Origin: Talinum fruticosum
Lineage: Eukaryota > Streptophyta > Magnoliopsida > Caryophyllales > Talinaceae
DNA length: 64,000 nt
Assembly: GCA_021018815.1 (NCBI GenBank)
Contig: JAITYX010000165.1
Location: 123,501 to 187,500, forward strand
Direction: 5' to 3'
Shown here in pieces: positions 36,736 to 47,823 of the stretch; within the stretch, counting starts at the first letter, position 1, and each line of letters starts with the position of its first letter. A program made the position numbers and the translations under genes. The notes beneath the pieces are model-generated. The model did no database searches. It was not told the DNA's origin and was given only the letters and a program-made list of their open reading frames with translations.

Positions 36736-37390
36736 GGATATTGGTTGTATGCAAAAGATAATAATTCAAACGCCACAAACTAATTATTGCCTAAACATCT
36801 TAACTAATTGATCAAAAACCAGAAGTTACAAAGATAAAAAATCTTCCACATACGATTAGCTTAACTTGGAGAATTAATTTTTTTAAATATTTTTTATTTA
36901 ATTCTCTCGTTAAATTTTTTATTAACCGAGATATTCTCATTTATCACCTCATTGAATAATTAATTAAATAGTGGAGGTTGGATTCAGATTTCAAGTGAGG
37001 TGCCATGTCAATAAAGATGATTAAGGAGGAGAGAGAAAAGGATTAGCAAAATAAATAGATGAGTAGTAATGATGAATGGTTTAACCATTATTTGAAAATG
37101 ATAAATAACTAAAAAAAGAGACTATTCAACATAGAAAAAAAAAAAAAAGCTGTGCCTCTATATTCTAAAGGAACAATCATTTATTCTGAAAATCTAAAAC
37201 TTTGCCCACTTGTAATTTAGGTGCTTTCATCTACTTCAACTAACCTGTCAAGTGAACAAATGGAATTAGATTATTGAATTAGTAATTGAAAATACATTAT
37301 TTAAAAAATTAAAAAAATAAAATATAGAATAAAATATGTATTAAAAAATTACTTCAGCTTCCTTCTTTTGGTAGATTTGGGCTGGTGTTC

Positions 37391-39632
37391 TCACAAATCA
37401 TGATCTTGTTTAGCTTGTAATCCACTCTCATCAAGGGTTGTTTCCATAGTGGAGTGTTCATTAACTTCTTCATCTTGCAACACATTCTCATCAAGCACTT
37501 TGTCCACAGTAAAACTTTGTTTGATAGCAGTTCTATTATATTTCTTTATTTTGCTTTGGAAAACATAAGAGCTTCCAATAACGTTCTCTATTTGGGAAGG
37601 AAGTTCACATATATTCTCTGCTACCTACAAAATAAATAGGCTTATGGTCAATAAGATATAATGCAAGTTTTTTTAAAATAAAAAGTTGAAGTGTATGTTT
37701 ACATCATTGTCTTCTATACTCTCGATTAAAGTACTCGCCGGATGTCCAATTATCTTCTCTGCTTCTCGATCAAATATGATGAATGTAGTCTCCCCAAAAT
37801 CATCCTTGACCACCGTTTCTAATCGATATCTATATTAATAATAATAAATAGCCATAAGTTCAAAAGAAATGAAAGGAGACTTATACCCATAAGTGTGAAT
37901 TTTAATCATTACCTAGGGATTGGTTTTGAATTTCAATCCTGCAAGAATGGCAATAGAATGCTGTTTCGGTAGGTGTCAACTTCCTCTTGCAACGATAGCA
38001 AGAATTATAACACCATTTAATCGGACAAATCTCGAGTTATAGTGACAATAGAATTTAATATCCTATTAAATTGACGTTGTTGAATAATATATTGTTAGAA
38101 AAAAGTTGCTACCTTCTAATAAAATTATCAAATTTGGAAAAAATTGACAAAAATTATATAGAAGTGAAACATACACTTTTATCATCACATTTAGCCGAGG
38201 ACAAAATTTTAGAAATATTCTTTCGTTTAGATATGATGTCATGTTTATTACTTGGAATGATTTTGGTGTCCAATATCCCAATGCTTGTGATCTATTAAGC
38301 TGTAATTAATAAAATATCATATTATTATATCCATAAAAAGTTTCCAAACGTACACAGTTTTAAATAGTTTAATCTATAAAAAAATTTAAAACAAAGAGGT
38401 ATACCTAAATTTCTTCTCGAATTCTTCTGCGATTTCAACTTTAGCATTTGCATATAGTCTAGTCGATTTTGAAGTTTGCAAAGTTGTTTGGTCTGAAAAA
38501 ATAAAAAAATTAATAATGTCACCAAATTACTTAAGACTTTATGTACCTAACTGATATATGTCATATTTCTAACTTACGCCCATGTAATCTCTAACCATTG
38601 TTGAAGTAAATATCAACGAATAAATCACTCCATTGGTTAACGTCTTTGCTTCTTCAAACTCATCAAGTTTATCTTCCCAAATGGTGAGTTGGATTTTGTT
38701 ACTCCTTAAAACAAACAAAATTAGAATTCATAATTTTAATTTATTTTATAAAAATTTAAATTTATGAATAAACGTAATTTACATACCATAAGTCTTCAAT
38801 TTCAATAATCTGACATTGCTTAGGTTTGCCATAAACATTCTTACTTTCAATTGGTCCTTCATTAACCAAGCGTCCAATGACATCTAACAATAAACAATGA
38901 TTGTTAGATAACATAGTTGAAAAAAAAACCCTTATGTATATAAGTCTTTATAAAATTCACAATATTACCCGATAATACTGAAGTCGTTTTTCTTACGAAG
39001 ATGAAGATTCTCAAAATCAACAAAATCAAACTTATGCCTTGGAATGTTGGTACAATCTTCTTGTAGGGCTCTCACAATAGTAGTCGGGTGGAAATAAAGC
39101 ATAATTTTGTTGTCACTAACCACACGATATTCATCTTTATTTTTTCGACCTTAAAGTTTTTAAAGAAGTAAACATGACCCTCAACCAATCTATCTCGAAA
39201 TTTATGAGAAATATTTCCCTTTATTACTTGCATGGATGTAATCACACTTGTAATGAAAAAATAAGTAATGAAAAATAATTTTATTATTAGGGGACAAATA
39301 AAACTATATGACAAAAAAATTGATCAATTTGGCTAAAAGAAAACTTAGGGACAACCGAAAACCTTTTCATCAATTAAGACCATCTCGGTGCTTATAATAT
39401 CTTCTTTCTTTCGGTTGCCTTTGGCATTCCACAAACGTGAGACTCGTGTCTTAATTTTCCAATCTTCCTTCTCATGTGTTAAATCTTTCAACGAGTGCGT
39501 AGATTTTAATGGATTATGAAGTTTCTTGCCTAAACACCAAAAATTGAACAAAATATTAATAAACATATATGTATTGAAGCTAATGGAAATTGAAGACACA
39601 GTTGTGACTTACAATGACGATGACGATGCCAT
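37391..39632 (-). CDS. RPA70-like single-strand DNA-binding protein of Helitron B
   Basis: Multi-exon minus-strand gene. A possible start is at 39632 (MASSSS, then a GTAAGT donor). Blocks in order: THEKEDWKIKTRVSRLW with MVLIDEK (DUF223 OB fold, down to 39363); FRDRLVEGHVYFFKNFKVEK, then IMLYFHPTTIVRALQED (39200-39070); DVIGRLVNEGPIESKNVYGK (38890-38820); a four-cysteine zinc finger YRCKRKLTPTETAFYCHSC (38010-37940); DDFGETTFIIFDREAEKIIG (37830-37740); and a tail ending at the stop 37391. This is the three-OB-fold plus zinc-finger layout of RPA1-like proteins that plant Helitrons carry, presumably to coat single-stranded DNA during transposition. Several exon junctions look usable, but the full splice pattern was not resolved, so integrity is uncertain. 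Confidence 0.78.
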
Positions 39633-39781
39633 AATTTGATGAATAAAAAGAATTTTCAATTGTAATAATCTAGAAAAGTTAAGAGATAGGTGTGCTTTAA
39701 GTTAAACGACTTAGCTTTATATATAGGGTCGAATCTGGTGAATGCCTTATTGTTAATATTATTTATTTTACAATGAAACAA

Positions 39782-39782
<1 letters not shown>

Positions 39783-39823
<41 letters not shown>
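39783..39823. repeat. (ATT)n microsatellite
   Basis: About 13 uninterrupted ATT units just upstream of the RPA-like gene in Helitron B. Confidence 0.9.
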
Positions 39824-39967
39824 GACAACATTATTGAAATTGTTAAATAAATTAAAAATATTAAATTTCAATATTAATATCAATATAGAGGAACGTATAA
39901 AATTGAAAAGGGATATTAATTGCATTAGTTAATTTCAATATTTTAATAATGTATTTACCAGGAGCAA

Positions 39968-40192
39968 TCCACAAAGATGTCATATTTATGCTTGCGTTGA
40001 CTCAAATTTCAACGTAATACACTAAAACTGCATTAGTGTATTGAATTTAAAAATTGTAACTGTTAATTTTAAATATTAATTCACAGAGATGTCGATTTAT
40101 GCTTGCATTGACTCAAATTTCAACGTAATACACTAAAACCGCATTAGTGTATTGAATTTAAAAATTGTAACTGTTAATTTTAAATATTAATT
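39968..40192. repeat. Tandem duplication, about 111 bp x 2
   Basis: Two direct copies containing TTTATGCTTGC(G/A)TTGACTCAAATTTCAACG and CATTAGTGTATTGAATTTAAAAATTG. It lies between the RPA gene and the Helitron B 5' end. Confidence 0.88.
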
Positions 40193-40330
40193 CCAATTAA
40201 TTGCTCATTTCACGAGGCTTAGCACATACCATTGAAGATATTCAACGAACAATAGCGATAGCTGAGAAGGTTATGCGCGAAATTTAGAATATTGATTTCT
40301 TGGATCAATTTTTGCACGGTTTATCAAAGT

Positions 40331-40817
40331 AATGTAACAGAAGATATTGAAATTTTTATGGAAGGAAACATTTCAATTTATAGAAGAATCTTAAATATCT
40401 TTAGTTAATGGGTTACATTAAAATTGTAAATTATTGAATTGCATTAGGTTAGGTTAGTGGGAAGGTTTTTTAAAATTAAAAAATAATAACTGTTCAAATT
40501 TTAAATTAATTCAAATTAATTGCTCATTGACTTACCTAACTTCTTGTACTTAGCGTCAAATTAATTCAAATAATGTAAGGGAAGATATTGAAATTTTTAC
40601 AGAAGGAAACATTTCAATTTATAGAGAATCTTGAATATCTTTAGCTAATGGGTTACATTAAAATTGTAACTTATTGAATTTCATTAGGTTAGGTTAGTGG
40701 TAAGGTTTTTTTAAAATTAATTCAAATTAATTGCTCATTGACTTATATTCAATACACAATTGTCTAATATTCTAAAATGAAGTTAATTTTAAAATTTTAA
40801 AATAAAAGGAAACAACC
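40331..40817 (-). repeat. Large inverted repeat, right arm, itself duplicated
   Basis: Inverted counterpart of 36465-36735. A unit containing GATATTGAAATTTTTA, GGAAACATTTCAATTTATAGA and TTAGGTTAGGTTAGTGG occurs twice in direct order (about 40331-40545 and 40573-40745). Confidence 0.82.
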
Positions 40818-41579
40818 AATAATAGTGTGCCATTTGTCGATCTCTTAATCCAATGAAAATGTGCCATTTGTCGATCTCCCAAGCAAAGCACTCAATTTTA
40901 AGTATATATATATGATATGATATGATAGAGAAAAGGAGAGGTAGAGAAATATCTTATGTGAGGAAAATATCGTACGTACACGAGAGGTAAAATAATATGT
41001 GCACCTAGGGGATTTGTCAATCTTACTACTTATTTTCATATTATTGATTTTGTATAAGCCATTGTTTGCTAATCAACTTGGTAGTTGGAAGACAGTGTGA
41101 TAAGGCATATGTTTCAAGTTTGAAACTCAAAGAACATAGTCATTTCAATTATTTTTCCTTCTCATTTTTTATATTCCGTTTTTCCTTTTTTGAATCTTAG
41201 AAGAGATTTATTCATGAAATATCAAACTTCTTGATAGTATCAACTTTTAAGAGGAATTTATCAATATACAATTGTTCATTTCTATTTTTTAAGATATGAG
41301 CGAACAATTAAAAGAATCGTTGTGATAAAGCCACTTTTGATATGACCAGTGAATAAAGAAAAACAAACACTAATAAAAGCTCTAATATATTCAAGAGAAA
41401 GATCAATCATCTCCAAACCATATTTTTGAAACTATACCTTCAATATCAAGCTCAAAGAGTCACTTTGCAGTATCAACAAATAACTTGTACTAATAGAGTT
41501 TTGAATTCCAAAAGTGTAGCCCCTACTTCCACTTCCTCTACTAATGAAGACGCTGTCGCCGCCGCCCCCTCTTTACCCT

Positions 41580-42180
41580 CATCATTTTTATATGACCTTA
41601 CTCGTCTCTCACCACAAACTGAGGCATGCAAACAAATACAATGCCAGATAAGCATGAGTTAATCTTAATCATTGAAGCGAAGGCTCCCATTGTTCTAGAG
41701 AGGTGCCTTCTTTTAATTTGGGCTGCAAAATTTGTTCTCTCATCGTAGATTGCAACTTCCTTCATCATCTTGACAAACACTTGTGTCATTGCCTCTAGAT
41801 ATGGGTTGCCCTAACTTGTTGAACACCACCTCCTTTCAAACCGTCCATAAAATCAAACCAATAGTCATTACCGTTATGGAGCTCTCCATATCTAGCCTTT
41901 CCCCAAGACACTGAAAATAACTTGTCATTGAAGTTCTTGCCTTGGGAGCATCCCTAACCCCCATTGCCATTTCACACCCCTTTCCACGCAAGTCGGATTC
42001 TAAAGCAGTCAAACAAAGCATGAAATATATTCTCAGCATCAATACCCCATAAAGTACACCAGTAGTCCCCGTTGATGCTAAGAATCTCCAAAAAGGCTCT
42101 CCAGATGAAGTGTTTCAGCTGGAGGCATGTAGTCAACTACCACATCTATTTCCACCAAGCTCACTCTTGAATACTCGTTA
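41580..42180 (-). pseudogene. LINE ORF2 3' fragment (zinc-binding C-terminal region)
   Basis: On the minus strand the reading CTLWGIDAENIFHALFDC followed by RLAWKGVEMAMG matches the zinc-binding region after the reverse transcriptase of plant L1-type LINEs. A later stretch (FVKMMKEVAIYDERTNFAAQ) may be the start of an RNase H-like tail. No endonuclease or RT core is nearby, so this is a truncated scrap. Confidence 0.6.
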
Positions 42181-42295
42181 TATTTAGCCATCTTTCGACA
42201 TGCCCTAATTTTTCAGGCTAATGGGCAAATCTTACAGTGAAATTTTGTTCTTACATGGCAATCAATACCTCACATTTAGGGCTTACATGAAAAAT

Positions 42296-42490
42296 ATAAT
42301 ATATTTATATTTTATATTCGTTTATGTTCGTTTACGTTCGTTTATATTTTTTATATTCGTTTATATTCGTTTATGTTCGTTTGTTTCTTATTTAACAACT
42401 CATTTCTGTTCGGACTTATATTCATTTATGTTCGTTTCTGTTTGTGCTTCTATTTACGTGCGTTTTGTATATAAGTTCGAACAAGTCCTT
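42296..42490. repeat. TTCGTTTA-type interspersed repeat (copy 2, inverted)
   Basis: Clustered TTCGTTTATGTTCGTTTACG-like units, then TTTCTTATTTAACAA and GCGTTTTGTATATAAGTTCGAAC. This is the reverse complement of the arrangement at 16786-16960. Confidence 0.8.
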
Positions 42491-45400
42491 AATGAGAGAC
42501 AATTGCTTTTGGGAATGTTGAAGATTAGGTCGCACATCTTTATCAATCACACAAGATCTAACTAAGGTTTCATTCTACTAACGTTTCATGTATTTGTGTA
42601 ATTAATCACTCTCAAAACTGGTTCAACTCTAATATTCAGCTATGATGAGGATCTGTGACTGCTTCGCAGGCATTGATACTCAAGCTATTTTTGACCCTCT
42701 GAGCCCCTCAATCAACAAAGATTTAACCCCCATATTTTCTTTTTCTTTTTCTTCTTCTTTTTGTCATGTCATTTTTCTTGGCTTTGTTTTTCCTTTCATA
42801 CTCTTTTTTCTTTTTCAGTTCTTTATTATTTATTCATTTGTTTTATTTGTTTTACAATTGATGTATTGACATTATAAAAGAAAACATTTAGAATTTGATT
42901 GATGAATGATTAGAAGATTTTTCTTTTTATCCATTTTTTTCCAAACAAAAATAACTTTGATTTTAATTAATTAAAATTTTTAATTTTGAATAATTGATAT
43001 CTTGTTTCTAGATAATAAACCTTTTAGAATGATATTTACTATGAATTTTTGTTTTTTTAATAACAATGTATAAAATTTCTGTTTGATGCATCCTTCACCA
43101 AATGAGAGAATTAAAATTTGAAGCACCTTTGGTATGAATGAAGACCCTTTTCAAGATAAACATCCATCAGACGTTAGGGATTTCACATTCTGTACAATTA
43201 CCACTTGTTTTAAAAGTCCATTAATTGATCCCGATATTATCATCTTCACTAGTGCTTGATCCCGATATTATCGTCTTTATTAATGCTTTCTCCAAATACT
43301 AACATATTTTTTTGTGAAGCATTCTTCTTATAATAAGTATCATATGCTTGAGTAGTATGTTTTTCAAACAACTCGTATAAAACATGGCTAGTGAAGTTAA
43401 TATTATCTCGCACTTTGTTTGTAGGATACAACATAGGAAAAATACACTAATGCCCTTCAATTTTATTATAGGATGTAACGGAGAAATAAAGTAATAGACA
43501 TTAACGAATGACATGCACCTTTTTTAATGATCAAACTTTAGTATTTGTAAATTTTTTAACTCATATATACTTCATACAGTAAAGAATTCATGCGATTACT
43601 GATGTGCTCAATTAATTACAATTGTCAAAAAATTTTTTTATCTAAAATTACTTTTCTTTTTGAGGAGAGAGGGGTGCTCCAAAGGGAGCCATTGATGAGC
43701 GTCACATATCTCTGTAAGGAGTCCTCACTGTGGACATGTTCAATAAGAGGCTGATTACTCCTGCATATCCATAATAGGGGAGGGGATTAAATGACCATTT
43801 TTTCTTTAAAATCAAATATTTGTATATAAATATTTCATATCAAGTAAGGCAATGTCAAGTCACATTACTCTGACGTATTATTACAATTATCCCAAAACAA
43901 TATTGGATTCTTTTACACGATCTCCTCTATCATTTTCGTCTTCTTTTTATTGATATGAACATTAAGAGACCTTGATTGTCAAATATGGGGTCGATTTTAC
44001 TTGCATATTAAAAGAGGATTACGCATCATCATCTAAAAGACTTGAGAAAGCACCATTTGTAAGACTATTGGAAATGGTATGAGTTGGGGGTGAGCTACGC
44101 TTATGTGGAAGACAGAGAAATGAAAAAAATAGAGGATAGAAAGGAGTTGGGGCTGCGAGGTGCTCTAAGGAGCAACTAGGCGAGGTAGCTGGGTACAGGA
44201 GAGCGAGGAGAGAAGAAAGGGTAGATGGAAATGTAAGAGAAACAATCTTTTGTTGCTATTTGGTGTGTGGTTGTGATGCAAGCAGAAAAGAGCGAAAACA
44301 GGAAAACATGGACCCGCATGATAGCTTTAACATTGGGATGTTTTTGTGTGTTTTGCTATTTTTTCTCCCAAATTTCAACGCCTCATTTTTTATTTTCTGA
44401 TGAGTCTCAATGGCTGTTTGCTTTTTTGCTGAGGCAGCGACTCTTTTTTTTTTTTTTTTTGCAACGGTAATATTTTGATGATTTATTCAAAGATTATTTT
44501 TTTAAATAAGAAAGTCACTTATAAATATGGATACTAGTTGGACGTGAGAATTGAAAATTTTTTTAAAAAGTTTTGTCAATGTAATTGTATTATGTTATAT
44601 TTTTTAATTTACATTCAAGTTACTTTTGAGAGTTTGTTCTAAAATGATTAACTATTTCCTTTTCAATAATTTTTTAAAGTAATCTTCTTAACAAATTGTA
44701 ATTACATCATTTAATTAATAACACAATCCAAAATCATACAAAACTAAAATTATTATTTTTTTGTCAAATTGTTCAATTACTAACAAAACTTAAAATTAAT
44801 ATAAAATAACAATTGAATTCATAAAATATTTCAAGTGAGACTCATTTATAATATAAATTATTGTGAACCAACAGGAGTGAGTTACTACTATTAACTATAA
44901 AAAACAAAATGTAGCAACTCTCTTGGCCATGTGGTATTTGAAGTACCTATGATAAATTACATTTTTTTAAATTTTGAGTAAGGTATTTTGAGTAAGGCTG
45001 TAGCAGAACTTGATTTTTTAGGAGGGGAGGGGGACTAATTACATAGGATCTATAATTCCAATCAAACGTAGGGTGCGAAATTATTCAACGAAAAAAAGTA
45101 ATAATATGAATTAATAACAAAAATGAAATTATTCATTCCTAGTAAAAGTTAAAAGTTCCAAATAAATAAATACATAATCTTAAATTATTTGAACGTCATC
45201 CTTTCAAACATTGTATCCTCAAATATTGTTCGCAATTTGCAAACCTTAGAATTTGAGAAAATTATTATGGGTGTTTGGTTAGATGTAATCAAAGAGGTAA
45301 TATAATTAAATTGGTAATGATCATTATATTATCATATTTTAATGCAATTTTGTAATGTAATCAGAATTACATTATTATCATATTAACCTATTACATAGTT

Positions 45401-46150
45401 AATTATATTAATTTAATCAAAATTACAAACCTAATTATATTATAAGATTGATTACATTACATCCTCTATTACATTATATCCAACCAAATGTCACATCTCA
45501 TTTTTAAAAAAAATATATGTCTCATAAGTGGGAAAATTTTGCGTTGAATACATAGTAATCACTACTATCCCATGAGAGTTAGAGCTTGACCTTAAAAATT
45601 ATCTTAACAATAGAATTAGAAAACAACAAATAATGGTAGAATTTGGATATCAGATAATAAAATTTTATAGGAGGAAATTAAAGAGACTAAAAATTAAGGA
45701 GGAAACATCTACACATTTCACAAATTGCCTAATAGACCTTTTGAATTTTCCTCCAATATTTTTATTTCATCATTTCAAAATTTGCTAAACTATTTGATCC
45801 AAAAAAAAATAAAATTGCCAAACTAAATTCCTAATCCCAATTAAATTAAATATTTGAAATTCAACATATACAAAAGCTTGCACCAAGCCGCCACAACTGC
45901 CGGTCGGAGGAGTTGTTTGATTGATTGCCAAAAGCTAATGTTCAAAAGTTGCTTGTACCAAGCTAAGGGGAGCCCCTAGATCCTAACTTAGCTCCTACGT
46001 TGGAGTAAGGTATGATTCCTTTCAGGTAGTAAATGTTTAAGATAAAAGGCCTTTTATCAAATTCTTTTTGGTGATTCGAACTTATGTTTTCCTACTCATT
46101 GAAATTATATTACTATCACCTCAACTAACACTTGTACTAGTAAAACAATA

Positions 46151-46462
46151 CTCCCTCTATTTGACAATACATAACACTTTATCTAATTTTTTTCATTTCG
46201 CAGTATTTTTGTTTTTTTGAAAGGACAATTTAATAATTCCAATAATATATTAATAATTTATTTATTAATTTTGTCCTTATTAATTACTTTTTCTCTTCTT
46301 TTTTCATTATTTTTTTAATTTTCAATAAAATTTTAGGACAACTTAATCTTTTTTTTTTTGAAAAAGATAACTTAATCTTTTGACATTTTTTATCATGAAT
46401 TTTATATTTTCTTGGTATTTACTTATAGTCTTAAAACAACAAATATTTTGAAACAGAAGAAG
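46151..46462. mobile_element. Stowaway-like MITE (Tc1/mariner type)
   Basis: The left end is TA-CTCCCTCTATTT; the right end inverted is TA-CTTCTTCTGTTT. The TA dinucleotides at 46149-46150 and 46463-46464 would be the target duplication. About 312 bp with no coding capacity. The CTCCCTC-TTT end is characteristic of plant Stowaway elements. Confidence 0.72.
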
Positions 46463-46756
46463 TATATATTTTATCAAATGATTACAAAGATTTTGAAAAC
46501 TAGGAAGGGTATTAGAAATAGCAATTAAGAGAGCATAAATGATATAATTAATATAGCATTAAGAGAGGATAGCAGCTTATACAAGACGGGAGAGGATTTA
46601 AAAAAGCCCCCACGCAAGAAATTCACAGTACAACTAGAGCTCGTGAGTTGGCCAATTTTATACTCAAGAAATAGACACACAGTCCACTCTTATCTCCACA
46701 ATCAACATAGAGCACACTTAAAATAAAACAAATATAAATGGAGAAAGGAAAGGCCC

Positions 46757-47728
46757 TTATGAGACACCCAACCTCTCCCGGATTGTGTCAAAAATGGAGG
46801 TAGCTGCAGCATTTTGTGAAAAGCTCAACTTCAAACGACCGAGGAGCTCACTGTCTTTTGCCTGAGAAGCAGCATCTGCTGCTTCTTTTGCCATCCCAAT
46901 CCGAGCATAAGCCTAAGCACCAAAATACAAAGTAAGGGCAATGATGAGAGACCACAATAAACCAAAAGGTCAGATTGCCATACATACATATATAGGGTGC
47001 ATATCCCTTGAGAACTAGCATTTACAAGGAACTTTAAATCTGGGCAGTTAAACTTTTACCCAAGGGTTCTAATTTTGCCACGTCTTCACACTCTAACTCA
47101 ACTCCAACCCCCATACCTCATGACAGTGTAACAGGCACCTTTAATCCCAATGCAACCCGCCGACCACCATGTTTCTACGGCTAACAGTGGCCATCACTGA
47201 CTTCACCTACAGCCGGTGATTGCCGATGCGACTAGTCATCGTCCAGTGAAGCCAGTGGCAATCATCGTTAGCCTTGTAATTCATCCCTGACCTCACGCCT
47301 TTCTCTCTACCACTTCGAATTGCGTAGGCCCTAAAACAGAAACTCTAAAGGATAACATTAAACCCATGCACGAGGTCAACCCTGTTAAGGACAGCCTTCC
47401 AGTTCCGTGTGAGAAAGTGGTCGACGAAATGGAGAGAGAGAACACTGAGGCGACAACTTCACGAACTGACCAACGGTGGCCACCACACGCCTTGCCGGAG
47501 CCAGATGACCCTTGATCCAGGTTCGTTGTCCACCAGTGAGACGTGTGGTGGTGGTCATGGCCAACGAAGGGTTACAGTAGGTGGGGTGGGTTGGGTTGAG
47601 GGTGGATGAAGGTGGTTTGATTGACTGATGATGTGGCACAATTTGGACCCTTGAATTTCATTTTGATGGTTCAGATTGATAGTTCTCAGTTCTTATTCCA
47701 ATTACCAATTCTCATTGGATATGGTCTC

Positions 47729-47823
<95 letters not shown>

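Larger units (their letters stand above)
26923..40925 (-). mobile_element. Helitron B, autonomous-type (Rep/helicase + RPA), 14.0 kb
   Basis: On the minus strand it starts TCATATCATATCATATATATATACTT after an A at 40926, and ends CTCGTGCGAAGCACGAGATTCACACTAG at 26923, followed by T. That gives a perfect 7-bp stem hairpin, a 9-bp spacer and CTAG, with A/T host bases as expected for Helitrons. In transcription order it holds an RPA-like gene, a Rep/PIF1-helicase gene and, near the 3' end, a PPR gene fragment. The Rep/helicase frame is broken, so the element has probably lost autonomy. Two large inverted repeats flank the RPA gene. Confidence 0.85.
40932..46150. other. Intergenic region, repeat-rich
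   Basis: No host gene was recognised. It contains the LINE scrap and TTCGTTTA-type repeat listed separately, AT-rich sequence, and a probable MITE at about 45270-45492 whose ends are TGTTTGGTTAGATGTAAT and its imperfect inverse ATTATATCCAACCAAATG. A purine-rich stretch at 44100-44230 has no clear frame. Confidence 0.5.

Noticed and set aside
41426..41662. Plus-strand serine/threonine-rich frame
   Set aside because: Low-complexity composition, no leader or splice context, overlaps the LINE scrap.
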